This document shows, piece by piece, positions 1-8,027 of a DNA stretch of 64,000 nt. Both the position numbers and the translations under genes were made by a program. Source of the stretch: Bermanella sp044597725. Lineage in GTDB: Bacteria; Pseudomonadota; Gammaproteobacteria; Pseudomonadales; Oceanobacteraceae. The stretch's first letter is position 1. Every line of letters starts with the position of its first letter. Below the pieces are notes generated by a model. The model had not been told where the DNA came from. It was given only the letters and a program-made list of their open reading frames with translations, and ran no database searches. Location of the stretch: the NCBI RefSeq assembly GCF_044597725.1, contig NZ_CP139003.1:248001-312000 (forward strand), read 5' to 3'.

Positions 1-500
1 CTGCGGTTTTATCACTTAAGAAACCAATAGCAAATTGGTCGGGAGGGAAACGTGCAATTAAGACATTGGCACTGTAGTGGCTTTTCAGCACTCTTGAGAA
101 GTTAATTAAGATGTTATTGGCTTGAGCAAACCCCATCTCTTGATTAAGCAAAGCAAAGTGATCAACATCAAGATAGACCACCACCAGCATTTGCTGAGGC
201 TTACGCATGGCAACCTTGCGTTCTAATTGGGCTGCAAACATGTGATGATTTAGCAGCCCAGTAAGAGGATCAAACTGATGAATTACTTCAGTTGCCTTTA
301 GAGTCCGCAGAATAAGCACAAATAGGACAATCGCGGTTACGCAAACAAAAAAACCACCTTTATAGGTTTGCATTTGCGTTAAATGGCCAGCATTACCCAC
401 CCATGCTTCTAAGGCTTGGTCGGAGAATACAATCCATAAACCAGCAATCAGCGCATAAATAAGCGCGATTTTCAAAGCGGAAAAGTACCTTTTTGGCATA
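1..500 (-). CDS. GGDEF-domain membrane protein, partial, degenerate signature
   Basis: The gene enters from beyond the left edge; only the N-terminal ~166 residues are visible, starting at an ATG at 498-500. Two hydrophobic segments (about residues 9-25 and 52-70) precede a GGDEF-type domain with the hallmarks DPLTGLLNHH and VVVYLDVDHF (metal-binding Asp). The catalytic signature, expected as R-x-GGDEF, reads RFPPDQFAIG, so both glycines and the Glu are lost. The GGDEF half is therefore probably not a diguanylate cyclase. In this family such domains often regulate a downstream EAL phosphodiesterase or act as receptors, but that part lies outside the window. Membrane-anchored, cytoplasmic domain. 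Family assignment is firm; activity is inferred. Confidence 0.85.
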
Positions 501-730
501 AGGCGTTATTAATTATCCCATTCAATACATCTATAAGTAGAACCGTTCGTTAGCTAAGCTTAGCAGGCGCCCAGCAAGGTTCATACTAAATCTACCTACC
601 AGCCAAGAAATTTCCCATTGAACTACGTCGTACAAACGATATCCGGTGGTTGAGAGTCAACTATATGATTGTTACGGTATGGCCTATAATCGTACTATCC
701 CAAAGTGTTCGCTAATAATAAGGAGCAACC

Positions 731-1090
731 ATGAAAACATCAATTACCCAACTTGTGCTGCTAGTTAGCCTAACATTCGGTCTTGCTTCGGTTGCCTCAG
801 CAGAACTTCCACCACCACAGGGTCCAAAAGTAGAAGTAAGCGAAGCCAATTTAAAGAAGTTCTTAGCCGTTCAAGAAGACTTAAACACCATTCGCAATGA
901 CTTCAGCAAGCAAGTGCAAGAAGCAGAAAACGCTCAAGCGGCGACAAAAATTCAACAGCAAGCCACTGAGAAAATGATGGATGCCGTACGCGAACATGAT
1001 ATGAAAGTAGCGGACTACAATCAGGTAGCCACAGCTATCCAGAACGACCCAGAACTTATGGAAAAAGTTCGTAGCATGCAAGAACAGTAA
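731..1090 (+). CDS. DUF4168 family exported protein
   Basis: A 119-residue protein with a clear Sec signal peptide (hydrophobic core about residues 7-20, likely cleavage after SVASA). The mature part is mostly helical and rich in Gln/Glu/Lys. It matches the DUF4168 pattern: an N-terminal segment VSEANLKKFLAVQEDLNTIR, then a conserved ADYNQVATAIQNDPELMEKV near the end. Function of the family is unknown; it is periplasmic by prediction. A ribosome-binding site AAGGAG sits 5 nt before the ATG, and a -10 like TATAAT lies at 685-690 without a convincing -35. It is monocistronic, with a hairpin just downstream. Confidence 0.85.
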   Translation: MKTSITQLVLLVSLTFGLASVASAELPPPQGPKVEVSEANLKKFLAVQEDLNTIRNDFSKQVQEAENAQAATKIQQQATEKMMDAVREHDMKVADYNQVATAIQNDPELMEKVRSMQEQ

Positions 1091-1124
1091 TAAACTAGTT
1101 AACCCTAGTTATTACAACCGTTTT

Positions 1125-1148
1125 GGCGGTGCCCTCTCGGGCATCGCC
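1125..1148 (+). terminator. Hairpin after the DUF4168 gene, possible terminator
   Basis: Arms GGCGGTGCCC and GGGCATCGCC pair over 10 positions (one G-T wobble) around a TCTC loop, 34 nt after the DUF4168 stop. There is no strong T tract after it (TTATGC), so termination is plausible but not certain. Confidence 0.5.
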
Positions 1149-1159
1149 TTATGCATTAG

Positions 1160-1420
1160 TCTCATTCCATTAACAAGCAGTCCAAACCGACAAGTAAAGA
1201 CGTTCAGGTTAACGAAATAAAAGATTACAAGGTTGCTACAATCAGCTTCAACTGGACCCTAAGCGATAGCAATGTAGAAGAGAATACTAAAATCTTAAAA
1301 AACTGGCTGGCTAATAATGACTATAAGGTCATATCAAAACCCATTGAGGCCGCCTATAACGGCCCCATGACCTTACCCATGTTTCGCAAGAATGAAATTT
1401 TTATTGAAGTTGAGAAATAG
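1160..1420 (+). pseudogene. 5'-truncated SOUL heme-binding family gene remnant
   Basis: An open stretch of 86 codons ends in TAG at 1420 but has no usable start; an in-frame TAG at 1157 closes it upstream. The translation keeps the C-terminal half of SOUL/HBP heme-binding proteins: VQVNEIKDYKVATISFNWTL, then NTKILKNWLANNDYKV, then the family-typical ending AAYNGPMTLPMFRKNEIFIEV. The N-terminal half is absent from this window. Its last 90 bp occur again at 4364-4453. I read it as a gene broken by a local duplication or insertion. Confidence 0.75.
1331..1420 (+). repeat. Direct repeat copy 1 (SOUL gene 3' end)
   Basis: This 90-bp segment, from ATATC to the TAG stop, aligns without gaps to 4364-4453 with only a few substitutions, mostly silent in the SOUL reading frame. 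It forms the left boundary of a ~2.9-kb segment that carries the SEC-C and DUF4143 genes. Confidence 0.9.
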
Positions 1421-1469
1421 CCGCTTTGAAAAGCTTTATCAAGTCATCTTCTATATCATCGCAATCAGT

Positions 1470-1525
1470 GGATACAATAGTGTCCGTTTTTGGTTTTTAT
1501 CCATACAATAGACATTACTGTATCC
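1470..1525. repeat. Imperfect inverted repeat upstream of the SEC-C gene
   Basis: GGATACAATAGTGTC (1470-1484) and GACATTACTGTATCC (1511-1525) are inverted copies matching at 13 of 15 positions, separated by a T-rich 26-nt spacer. A further TACAATAGACA lies between them. It could be a pair of operator half-sites or a hairpin controlling the genes that start at 1542 and 1658. No matching regulator gene adjoins it. Confidence 0.55.
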
Positions 1526-1541
1526 ATTTTTGTTTTCGGCG

Positions 1542-1658
1542 ATGAATTTTACCTTGCTTGATGATACCAATGTAAGCCAAGCCTATGCTGCTTATTTGCA
1601 GAGTTACGCCAACAAGAAAATGCAGCGTTTTTTCTACAACAATAAGAGAAGTCCATAA
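1542..1658 (+). CDS. Small ORF coupled to the SEC-C gene
   Basis: A possible 38-residue protein that starts MNFTLLDDTNVSQAYAAYLQ and ends in a basic KKMQRFFYNNKRSP tail. Its TAA stop shares one base with the ATG of the SEC-C gene (TAATG), an arrangement typical of translational coupling. I recognise no family. There is no strong Shine-Dalgarno before it (TTTTCGGCG), so it may be a leader peptide or a chance ORF. Confidence 0.4.
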   Translation: MNFTLLDDTNVSQAYAAYLQSYANKKMQRFFYNNKRSP

Positions 1659-2662
1659 TGAAGCTCGGTCGTAACGACCCTTGCCACTGTAGCAGCGGAA
1701 AAAAATTTAAACGTTGTTGTATGAACAGTGTATCCAAGCAGCACGCCCAAGTCTTTGATGATGTTGAAGCCATGCTAGCTATGACTCCAGATTTGAGTCT
1801 CGATGAACTCGATACTGCTTTGCAACACACAATACAGGATCGCAATAACCAACCAAATCCAGATTTTTGCGGTTTGTCTTCAACACAAATGGCCAATTGG
1901 CTTTATGCGCCTCTTGATGAATTGCAGTGGGTGACGATCAGCACACCAGATTCGCTTTTAACCAGCCCTGTGATGCGCTATCTGAACTTAATACTGGACG
2001 AAGCCATGGCTAATGAAGGAACATTTAAGGCAACCAGTAAAGGCAACTTACCGGCTAGGTTGGTCAAACAGGCCAGCGAATTATTGCCTGAGTTTGCCGT
2101 TGCTCAATTCGAAAGTGACATAAGTATCAGTGAGTTTGCGGGCAGTAATGAAGACAAATTTAATGCCTTGCGCTACACCCGAGTACTAGCCGAAATTAGT
2201 GGCATTATTTATCAACGCAGTGGCCGTTACCATGTGAAAAAATCGGCGCAAAAACAGTATCAGACGTTAGGTATACAGGCATTTTTCAAACCTATGTTAG
2301 AAGCAGCTATAAGCAAATATAACTGGGGTTACTTAGATAATTTTGAGCACGATGTGGATTTACATCCCTTTTGGCTCTTTGTGTTGTGGCGCACACAATG
2401 TCACAACAGTGTAAACCAGCTTGTGAACGAGGTGATGACGGCTTTCCCCGATCTATTAATGGCACTCCCTACGGACGATTACTTCTCACCGGAGAAAAGA
2501 TTAAGCATGCTGATCGAATCACGGTTTATTGAACGATTTTTACAGTTTTGGGGATTTGTGACGATTGATCCAAGACACTATATAAACGGTGATCCTGTCG
2601 CCAGAGTGGTTCAGGTACAGCCTCTGTTAAAGCAAACTTTTGAATTCACCATTAACGCGTAG
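1658..2662 (+). CDS. SEC-C motif-containing protein
   Basis: A 334-residue soluble protein. The N-terminus carries a SEC-C zinc motif, GRNDPCHCSSGKKFKRCC (residues 4-21), the short Cys-rich module also found at the SecA C-terminus, where it binds zinc and SecB. The remaining ~310 residues show no other domain I recognise; they are mixed helical with aromatic patches. There is no signal peptide. The start at 1658 is supported by the motif beginning four residues in and by AAGAGAAG upstream. It lies inside the segment bounded by the SOUL direct repeats. Cytoplasmic; function unknown. Confidence 0.85.
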   Translation: MKLGRNDPCHCSSGKKFKRCCMNSVSKQHAQVFDDVEAMLAMTPDLSLDELDTALQHTIQDRNNQPNPDFCGLSSTQMANWLYAPLDELQWVTISTPDSLLTSPVMRYLNLILDEAMANEGTFKATSKGNLPARLVKQASELLPEFAVAQFESDISISEFAGSNEDKFNALRYTRVLAEISGIIYQRSGRYHVKKSAQKQYQTLGIQAFFKPMLEAAISKYNWGYLDNFEHDVDLHPFWLFVLWRTQCHNSVNQLVNEVMTAFPDLLMALPTDDYFSPEKRLSMLIESRFIERFLQFWGFVTIDPRHYINGDPVARVVQVQPLLKQTFEFTINA

Positions 2663-2729
2663 CAAGATCTACTGATTGTTACCTATTAAGTAACTTTGTG
2701 TAGACCTCGGGGTTCTAGGTAAGGCTCTT

Positions 2730-4043
2730 TTACCATCTCTGTGGTAAATACTGGGTGAAATACAAAGGCATCACGATATTGGTTTGCTCTAACGCTGATG
2801 AGCCTTGTGTGCCAGTTAACTTAAACGTTTTCCTTGGCGCACATTTTTCAACGTAGGATGCCAGCGATTTTGCTCTTGTACGTTTTCCACTTTTGACTTC
2901 AACAGGGACGATATCACCTTCATCTGTAGCCAAAATGAATTCGATTTCGGCGCGGGCGTCATTCCATGAATAGCTTGGGTTAACGCCAATGGCGGTGAGT
3001 TCTTGCTGCACAAAGTTTTCTGCTACGTAACCCTTGTATTCATAATTTTGTTGCTTAATCTCTTTATAACTACTGCCTAACATATGATTAAGCAAGCCCA
3101 TATCAAACATAAATAGCTTAACCATATTCTCTTTTCTATAGGCCGCCAGAGGCGATTTCGGCATACCTTCAATAGGATAGTTTGGTAAAGCTAAGCGGCG
3201 ACAGTTAAGCCAATGGATAGCGGTTTCAAAATCGCTATAACGAGATTTACGCTCAAGCACATACTTAAATTTAAAGCGCTTAACGGATTCATCGCTCACA
3301 AGTGATAACTGCGCTGGAATACTATTAAACACAGATTCAATCAGTGTGGCATCAACCTTACCCGCGTACTTACCAAAGTCGCGGCGATAACCTTCAACTA
3401 AATCAGCATGAATTTTAGTGACTTTTTCAACACGTTCTAAAATGCTTGAATCTTTAAACCGATACCAAGCAGAAACAGCTTCCGGCATACCTCCGGTAAA
3501 AAAATAATCTGTTAGTTTATCCATCAATTTAGTGTGTACTGTCGATGTGCTTGCTTGACTATCAAACGCTTTGATCAGTCCTTGCTCGTTTGACGCGTAA
3601 ATAAATTCTTGGAAGGTCAGTGGCCGTAAATTGTATTGTTCTACCTTGCCCACAGGAAAGGTGTTAAGCAAACCAATATTCGAGCCGCTGGCTGCAACAA
3701 AATAGGACGGTGCTTTTTCGGCAAAATATTTTAGTGAAGTAACGGCACGTTCACATTCGCCAATTTCATCTAATATCAGCAGATCGGTTTCTGGGTTAAA
3801 TGCCTGATTGGTTAACAGCTCAATGTTCATTAATAGTTCGTCTGGTGACAGTGAGCCATCGAACGCTGCTTTGTAGGAGGGATTTTCAAGAAAGTCTATA
3901 CGAAGGGTGTTGGCAAAGGTGTTACCAAGCAACTCTTGCAGCAGATAGGTTTTACCCGTTTGTCTTGCACCATCAATCAATAGAGGCTTGCGCATCGGTT
4001 GGTTTTTCCATGCAATTAGGGCGTTGAGTAAGTTACGCTGCAT
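2730..4043 (-). CDS. AAA ATPase with DUF4143 C-terminal domain
   Basis: A ~437-residue ATPase of the AAA_14/DUF4143 family. Walker A is GARQTGKT (about residue 25) and Walker B is LLILDEIG (about residue 92). The C-terminal half carries the DUF4143 region, ending in ARAEIEFILATDEGDIVPVE followed by VKSGK, a PD-(D/E)xK nuclease-like core. The family is widespread, often accessory, and has no settled function. I start it at ATG 4043 because GGCGGGAA lies about 7 nt upstream; the ATG at 4049 is too close to it. A 34-bp perfect palindrome lies ~48 nt upstream and probably controls it. Confidence 0.88.
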   Translation of the reverse strand: MQRNLLNALIAWKNQPMRKPLLIDGARQTGKTYLLQELLGNTFANTLRIDFLENPSYKAAFDGSLSPDELLMNIELLTNQAFNPETDLLILDEIGECERAVTSLKYFAEKAPSYFVAASGSNIGLLNTFPVGKVEQYNLRPLTFQEFIYASNEQGLIKAFDSQASTSTVHTKLMDKLTDYFFTGGMPEAVSAWYRFKDSSILERVEKVTKIHADLVEGYRRDFGKYAGKVDATLIESVFNSIPAQLSLVSDESVKRFKFKYVLERKSRYSDFETAIHWLNCRRLALPNYPIEGMPKSPLAAYRKENMVKLFMFDMGLLNHMLGSSYKEIKQQNYEYKGYVAENFVQQELTAIGVNPSYSWNDARAEIEFILATDEGDIVPVEVKSGKRTRAKSLASYVEKCAPRKTFKLTGTQGSSALEQTNIVMPLYFTQYLPQRW

Positions 4044-4090
4044 TGTCATTTCCCGCCAATTAAGATTGTTAACGACCTATACCATAACCC

Positions 4091-4124
4091 ATTTAGCACT
4101 TTTATGCGCATAAAAGTGCTAAAT
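4091..4124. promoter_or_regulatory. 34-bp perfect palindrome, likely operator
   Basis: The segment reads identically on both strands, centred on TGCGCA, with half-site ATTTAGCACTTTTATGC. A diverged second copy (TTTTTACGTGCGTTAAAGTG) follows at about 4131-4150. It lies ~48 nt before the DUF4143 ATPase start. On the minus strand it is followed by a -10-like TATAGG, so a protein bound here could block the promoter. No regulator gene is adjacent; autoregulation by the ATPase is only a possibility. Confidence 0.7.
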
Positions 4125-4363
4125 TCTACATTTTTACGTGCGTTAAAGTGTTGTTTGAAGATTTATGGTATTCCGTTCCTCGTATCATCGCCCTAGCCAT
4201 CGCACAACCTAAACCCAAAAATAGGATATTAAGCCTACTATCATCTTTAAAATGGGAATACAGTCCCTTCGATTGCTGCTACGGCTAAGCGTGATTTACA
4301 TAACGTGCTGTTTCCAAAGCAGCGAAAAATTCTTACCCATTTTGGTGAGGACCATTGCTAGCG
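4125..4363. other. Non-coding stretch between DUF4143 promoter and repeat copy 2
   Basis: Apart from the diverged palindrome copy at its start I see no gene, RNA or credible promoter here. All frames are interrupted and no protein similarity is recognisable. It may be scar sequence from the event that duplicated the SOUL gene end. Confidence 0.5.
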
Positions 4364-4453
4364 ATATCGCAACCCATAGAAGCCGCCTATAACGGCCCCA
4401 TGACATTGCCCATGTTTCGTAAGAATGAAATTTTTATTGAAGTTGAGAAATAA
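4364..4453 (+). repeat. Direct repeat copy 2 (SOUL gene 3' end)
   Basis: The second 90-bp copy of the SOUL gene end, encoding AAYNGPMTLPMFRKNEIF and the same tail, ends with TAA at 4451-4453, just 5 bp from the end of yicC. Similarity to copy 1 stops abruptly at ATATC. It encodes only ~29 family residues and cannot be functional. Confidence 0.9.
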
Positions 4454-4458
4454 ACCCT

Positions 4459-5319
4459 CTACTCAATATTTTGGATCTGCTCGCGCATTTGCTCAATCAA
4501 CACTTTTAATTCCACGGCAATTTGCGTGGTAAGATGTGAAGTGGATTTACTGCTTAACGTATTCGCTTCACGATTCAGCTCTTGCATCATGAAATCTAAG
4601 CGGCGTCCGACGGCGCCGTCTTGCTCAACTATATGGGCAACTTCTGTTAAATGGGCCTGAAGTCGGTCGAGCTCTTCGTCAACGTCGGCTTTTTGCAACA
4701 GTATGACCATTTCTTGTTCAAGTCGCTCGGCATCAACGTTCACTTGTAATTCATTTAACTTATCCTGCATATGCTGGCGTCTTGCTTGCATTAATTGAGG
4801 CAAGATTTCACGTACTTTTTGTACTTGCTTATCAATATCCGATAAGCGCTGGGTAATAAACCCTTTAAGTGCTTGGCCTTCACGCTGGCTCATGGCAATA
4901 AGGTTATCCACAGCACACTCAAAGCCTGCCATAGCATCTTCTTCAAGCATACTTTGTTCTAGCTTGCTTTCTTGAATCACACCTGGCCACTTAAGCAACT
5001 CAAGGGCGTTGAGCGCATTACCCGGGCCAATAATCTGATGTACTTGATCGGCAGCTTGATTCAAGCTTTCGACTAACTTGCTGTTTACCGACAACTCTTG
5101 CTCGGCCAAAGGAGGCGCATATTTAAGGCTTATTTCCACTTTACCCCGACTTATACGGGTTTTTAATGCCTCACGCATGCGCTGCTCGATGCTTTTTAAC
5201 GCATCAGGCAGACGAAAATGCGGCTCTAAATATCGCGAATTAACCGATCGAATCTCAATTGTATAGTGCCCACTGGGTGCTTCATGGTCGTATCGACTAA
5301 AGCCAGTCATGCTGCGCAT
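4459..5319 (-). CDS. yicC: YicC/YloC family endoribonuclease
   Basis: A 286-residue cytoplasmic protein, full length for the family. It opens with the diagnostic MRSMTGFSRYD and IRSVNSRYLEPHFRLPD, then the N-terminal YicC domain (to about residue 155). The DUF1732 C-terminal domain ends with GRRLDFMMQELNREANTLSS. YicC is described in E. coli as an endoribonuclease acting on RNA such as the small RNA RyhB. In enterobacteria yicC is divergent from rph; here the same orientation is kept, but a chemoreceptor and a small gene lie between them. A repeat scar abuts its 3' end. Confidence 0.95.
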   Translation of the reverse strand: MRSMTGFSRYDHEAPSGHYTIEIRSVNSRYLEPHFRLPDALKSIEQRMREALKTRISRGKVEISLKYAPPLAEQELSVNSKLVESLNQAADQVHQIIGPGNALNALELLKWPGVIQESKLEQSMLEEDAMAGFECAVDNLIAMSQREGQALKGFITQRLSDIDKQVQKVREILPQLMQARRQHMQDKLNELQVNVDAERLEQEMVILLQKADVDEELDRLQAHLTEVAHIVEQDGAVGRRLDFMMQELNREANTLSSKSTSHLTTQIAVELKVLIEQMREQIQNIE

Positions 5320-5434
5320 GGTGTTTCTCCTTACTCAAGTAAGCCGTATTTTACAATTCATTACAAAATCAGGCGAATCCACATGTCCGATCAAGGCGTA
5401 TAAAAAACCACCAATTATTTAAGTAGGTGACGTT

Positions 5435-7351
5435 TTGTCAATCTCAAAGAAGTTTATTCTCGCCCTCAGTGCCTCCATCCTCGCCATCGTGATTATTACT
5501 CTGATAGCAGTATCTTACTCCACAACCGCTAGCCTACATCAACAAGCCCAACAGGCCGCCAAAGCTGAATCGGAAAATGCACTAAGACTACTCACTCTCT
5601 CCAATAGCCTAGTGAGTGAAGAAGTTAACATTGCCATGGCCGTGCTTAAAGACAAAGGTCAGTCAATGGGGGCAGCCAGAATTGAAGGAACAACACAACT
5701 AGCGGGTCGAAACGTTCCTAACCTAATGTTAGGTGACACTTCTATAGTCAACAATCACGGCTTAGTGGATCGCATTGCCGATATGACATCAGGAACATCA
5801 ACTTTGTTTGTGCGTCAAGGCGGTGATTTTGTTCGCGTTACCACAAATATTATCCGCGATGGTAATCGCGCCATAGGCACAAAACTGAATCCAAACGGTA
5901 AAGCCTATGCTGCGATTTCTCAAGGCAATGCGTTTTACGGTGAAGTAAACATTTTAGGCCAGCCATACATAACTGGCTACGAACCTATCCGCAACCAGCA
6001 AGGCCAAGTTATTGGCATTTGGTATGTGGGCTACGCAGTGGATTTAAATGAGCTTGAAGCTGCGATTGCCTCAACCAAACTATTAGAAAATGGCTTTGTT
6101 GCTATGATTGATGGCAACAATAAATTGATGGCTCATTCTTCGCATATTTCAGCAAACGACGTTTCTCAAGTATTGGATACCACCGACGGCCAGTGGAACA
6201 TTAGCACGACTCGGTTTGCTACTTGGGATGTAACGGTGGCTGCGGCTTACCCAGAAGCAGATGTTTGGAATCAAGTTTGGGCTCAAATCACGCTTATTTC
6301 TTCGTTAGTGCTCGCAGCCGGTCTATTATTAATTGCGGTCATTCATATTGTTAGCTCGCGCTTGGTTATTCAGCCACTAAATCAAATGATGGAATCATTA
6401 GAACATATTGCTGATGGTGATTTATCAGTACGCCTAGATACTAAACGTGAAGATGAACTGGGCAATATGGCAAAAGGTTTTAACCGCATGTTAGAGCGAT
6501 TGCAAACTACGATTTCAGAAATTGCTGCTTCCTCCGATCAGCTTTCAGCCGCATCCGAAGAGCTATCAGCCAATGCCACTGATACCAGTCGTGAGATTCA
6601 GAAACAAACCGCGGAAACAGAACAAGTCGCTACCGCCATGGAAGAAATGAGCGCAACCGTCAGCGAAGTAGCGAAAAGCACCGAAAATGCAGCCGTGGCT
6701 GCGAAAGAAGCCAATGATGAGGCAAATAACGGTAGCCAAGTTGTAGGCAAAACCATTCAAGGTATCGAAAAGCTAGCGCAGCAGGTTCAACAAACGGCCA
6801 CTGTTGTGAATGAGCTATCACAAGCAAGCCATGATATTCATTCGGTATTAGAAGTGATTCAAGCGGTTGCCGAGCAAACCAACTTACTTGCATTAAACGC
6901 CGCTATAGAAGCGGCCCGTGCGGGTGAACAAGGACGTGGTTTTGCTGTGGTGGCTGATGAAGTGCGTTCGTTGGCAAGCCGCACTCATAGCTCTACCGAA
7001 GAAATTCAAAGCATGATTCAGCGTATTCAACAGGGCTCTCAGCGAGCAGTTGAAGTCATGCAAACCAGCCAAGAAATTGCCGAAGACTGTGTTAACGATG
7101 CTGAGTCGTCACGCTCTTCACTAGACGGTATTTTATCGGCGGTATCACGCATAAATGAATTAAATACTGAAGTAGCCAGCGCATCTGAGCAGCAAAGCGT
7201 TGTGGCCGATGAAATCAGCCGTAACTTGATCAATATTCGCCAATCCGCTAGCGAAAACAACGAGAATGCCCACAATGCTCAACAAGCCAGCACTGAATTA
7301 GCTGGGCTTGCGACAAATATGCAAAACCGCATTCGCTTCTTTAAAGCCTAG
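5435..7351 (+). CDS. Methyl-accepting chemotaxis protein with Cache sensor
   Basis: A 638-residue chemoreceptor. Order: TM1 (about 7-28); periplasmic Cache_3/Cache_2-type sensor (about 35-280, with NPNGKAYAAISQGNAFYGEV and GQVIGIWYVGY); TM2 (about 286-310); HAMP (about 312-362); long coiled-coil signalling domain whose tip EQTNLLALNAAIEAARAGEQ docks CheA/CheW. No C-terminal CheR-binding pentapeptide is present (it ends IRFFKA). The start is TTG at 5435, with TAGGTGA upstream and the typical MSISKKFILA N-terminus. The ligand is unknown; single-Cache sensors often bind small organic acids. It sits between yicC and rph. Confidence 0.95.
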   Translation: MSISKKFILALSASILAIVIITLIAVSYSTTASLHQQAQQAAKAESENALRLLTLSNSLVSEEVNIAMAVLKDKGQSMGAARIEGTTQLAGRNVPNLMLGDTSIVNNHGLVDRIADMTSGTSTLFVRQGGDFVRVTTNIIRDGNRAIGTKLNPNGKAYAAISQGNAFYGEVNILGQPYITGYEPIRNQQGQVIGIWYVGYAVDLNELEAAIASTKLLENGFVAMIDGNNKLMAHSSHISANDVSQVLDTTDGQWNISTTRFATWDVTVAAAYPEADVWNQVWAQITLISSLVLAAGLLLIAVIHIVSSRLVIQPLNQMMESLEHIADGDLSVRLDTKREDELGNMAKGFNRMLERLQTTISEIAASSDQLSAASEELSANATDTSREIQKQTAETEQVATAMEEMSATVSEVAKSTENAAVAAKEANDEANNGSQVVGKTIQGIEKLAQQVQQTATVVNELSQASHDIHSVLEVIQAVAEQTNLLALNAAIEAARAGEQGRGFAVVADEVRSLASRTHSSTEEIQSMIQRIQQGSQRAVEVMQTSQEIAEDCVNDAESSRSSLDGILSAVSRINELNTEVASASEQQSVVADEISRNLINIRQSASENNENAHNAQQASTELAGLATNMQNRIRFFKA

Positions 7352-7510
7352 TGCAACAAATTAGCCGCTGCCTAAGGGCCGGCGGCTATGAATAAAACGC
7401 AAACAACAATTTTTTATATCGCTTAAGCCATAATAATTTTAGCAAGTAATAAAAATAATTAAACGATGAATATTTTTTCTTTAACAATGCTGTTATTAAA
7501 AACATAGGCA

Positions 7511-7879
7511 CTAGTTAACAGGTGCCTTTAACGGATTACAGTTTTTAATCATTACCTTACCTTCCAACGTTGCACCGCGAGCATATTCTTTAAAAATACA
7601 TGTATTGGTTTTAGGATCGTAGTTTTCAATCCATAAGTGATCATCCTTCCATGTGGCGGCGATATGTTTCTGACCGTCTGGCACAGTCACACTCATGACA
7701 CCGCCCCAATGCTTAACAAATATTTGCTGAAAGTGAAAAAAGTAAGCCAAAGAGGCAATCACTAAAATACTTGCCGTGGTGATACCCGCGGCTTTCCATA
7801 CTCGAGATTTATAGCCCAAAAAATACAAGCTAGCTAAGGCGAGAGCGAACGCAGAAATCCAATAAATATAAGTAATCAT
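7511..7879 (-). CDS. Small inner-membrane protein, unknown function
   Basis: I place the start at ATG 7879, giving 122 residues; a longer reading from 8002 would add a basic stretch with no ribosome-binding site and would overlap the rph promoter. Two hydrophobic helices (ISAFALALASLYFLG and AAGITTASILVIASLAYFF) are followed by a ~65-residue soluble C-terminus with VTVPDGQKHIAATWKDDHLW and two cysteines. AGGTTACGG lies a few bases before the start. I recognise no family. It is convergent with the chemoreceptor and divergent from rph. Confidence 0.7.
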   Translation of the reverse strand: MITYIYWISAFALALASLYFLGYKSRVWKAAGITTASILVIASLAYFFHFQQIFVKHWGGVMSVTVPDGQKHIAATWKDDHLWIENYDPKTNTCIFKEYARGATLEGKVMIKNCNPLKAPVN

Positions 7880-7964
7880 GATCCGTAACCTCATAAATAG
7901 TGTATGGATGGCTACTATAGCCCTAACTATAGTCTTTATACAGCGAGTCAAGTACAACTGCCGC

Positions 7965-7992
7965 TTTAACCTTGGCCTAACACACGTATAAT
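7965..7992 (+). promoter_or_regulatory. Candidate sigma70 promoter of rph
   Basis: A consensus -10 TATAAT at 7987-7992 lies 35 nt before the rph ATG, with a weak -35 TTTAAC at 7965-7970 (16-nt spacer). Confidence 0.55.
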
Positions 7993-8027
7993 GCAGACAC
8001 ATTCATTTTTTATTTCGTGAGAACACT

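Noticed and set aside
7361..7389. Hairpin AGCCGC/GCGGCT after the chemoreceptor gene
   Set aside because: Only a 6-bp uninterrupted stem and no T tract; not convincing as a terminator.
7880..8002. N-terminal extension of the small membrane protein (7511-7879)
   Set aside because: The extension is basic and Arg/Cys-rich, lacks a ribosome-binding site and runs into the rph promoter; ATG 7879 has a plausible site and the hydrophobic N-terminus expected.
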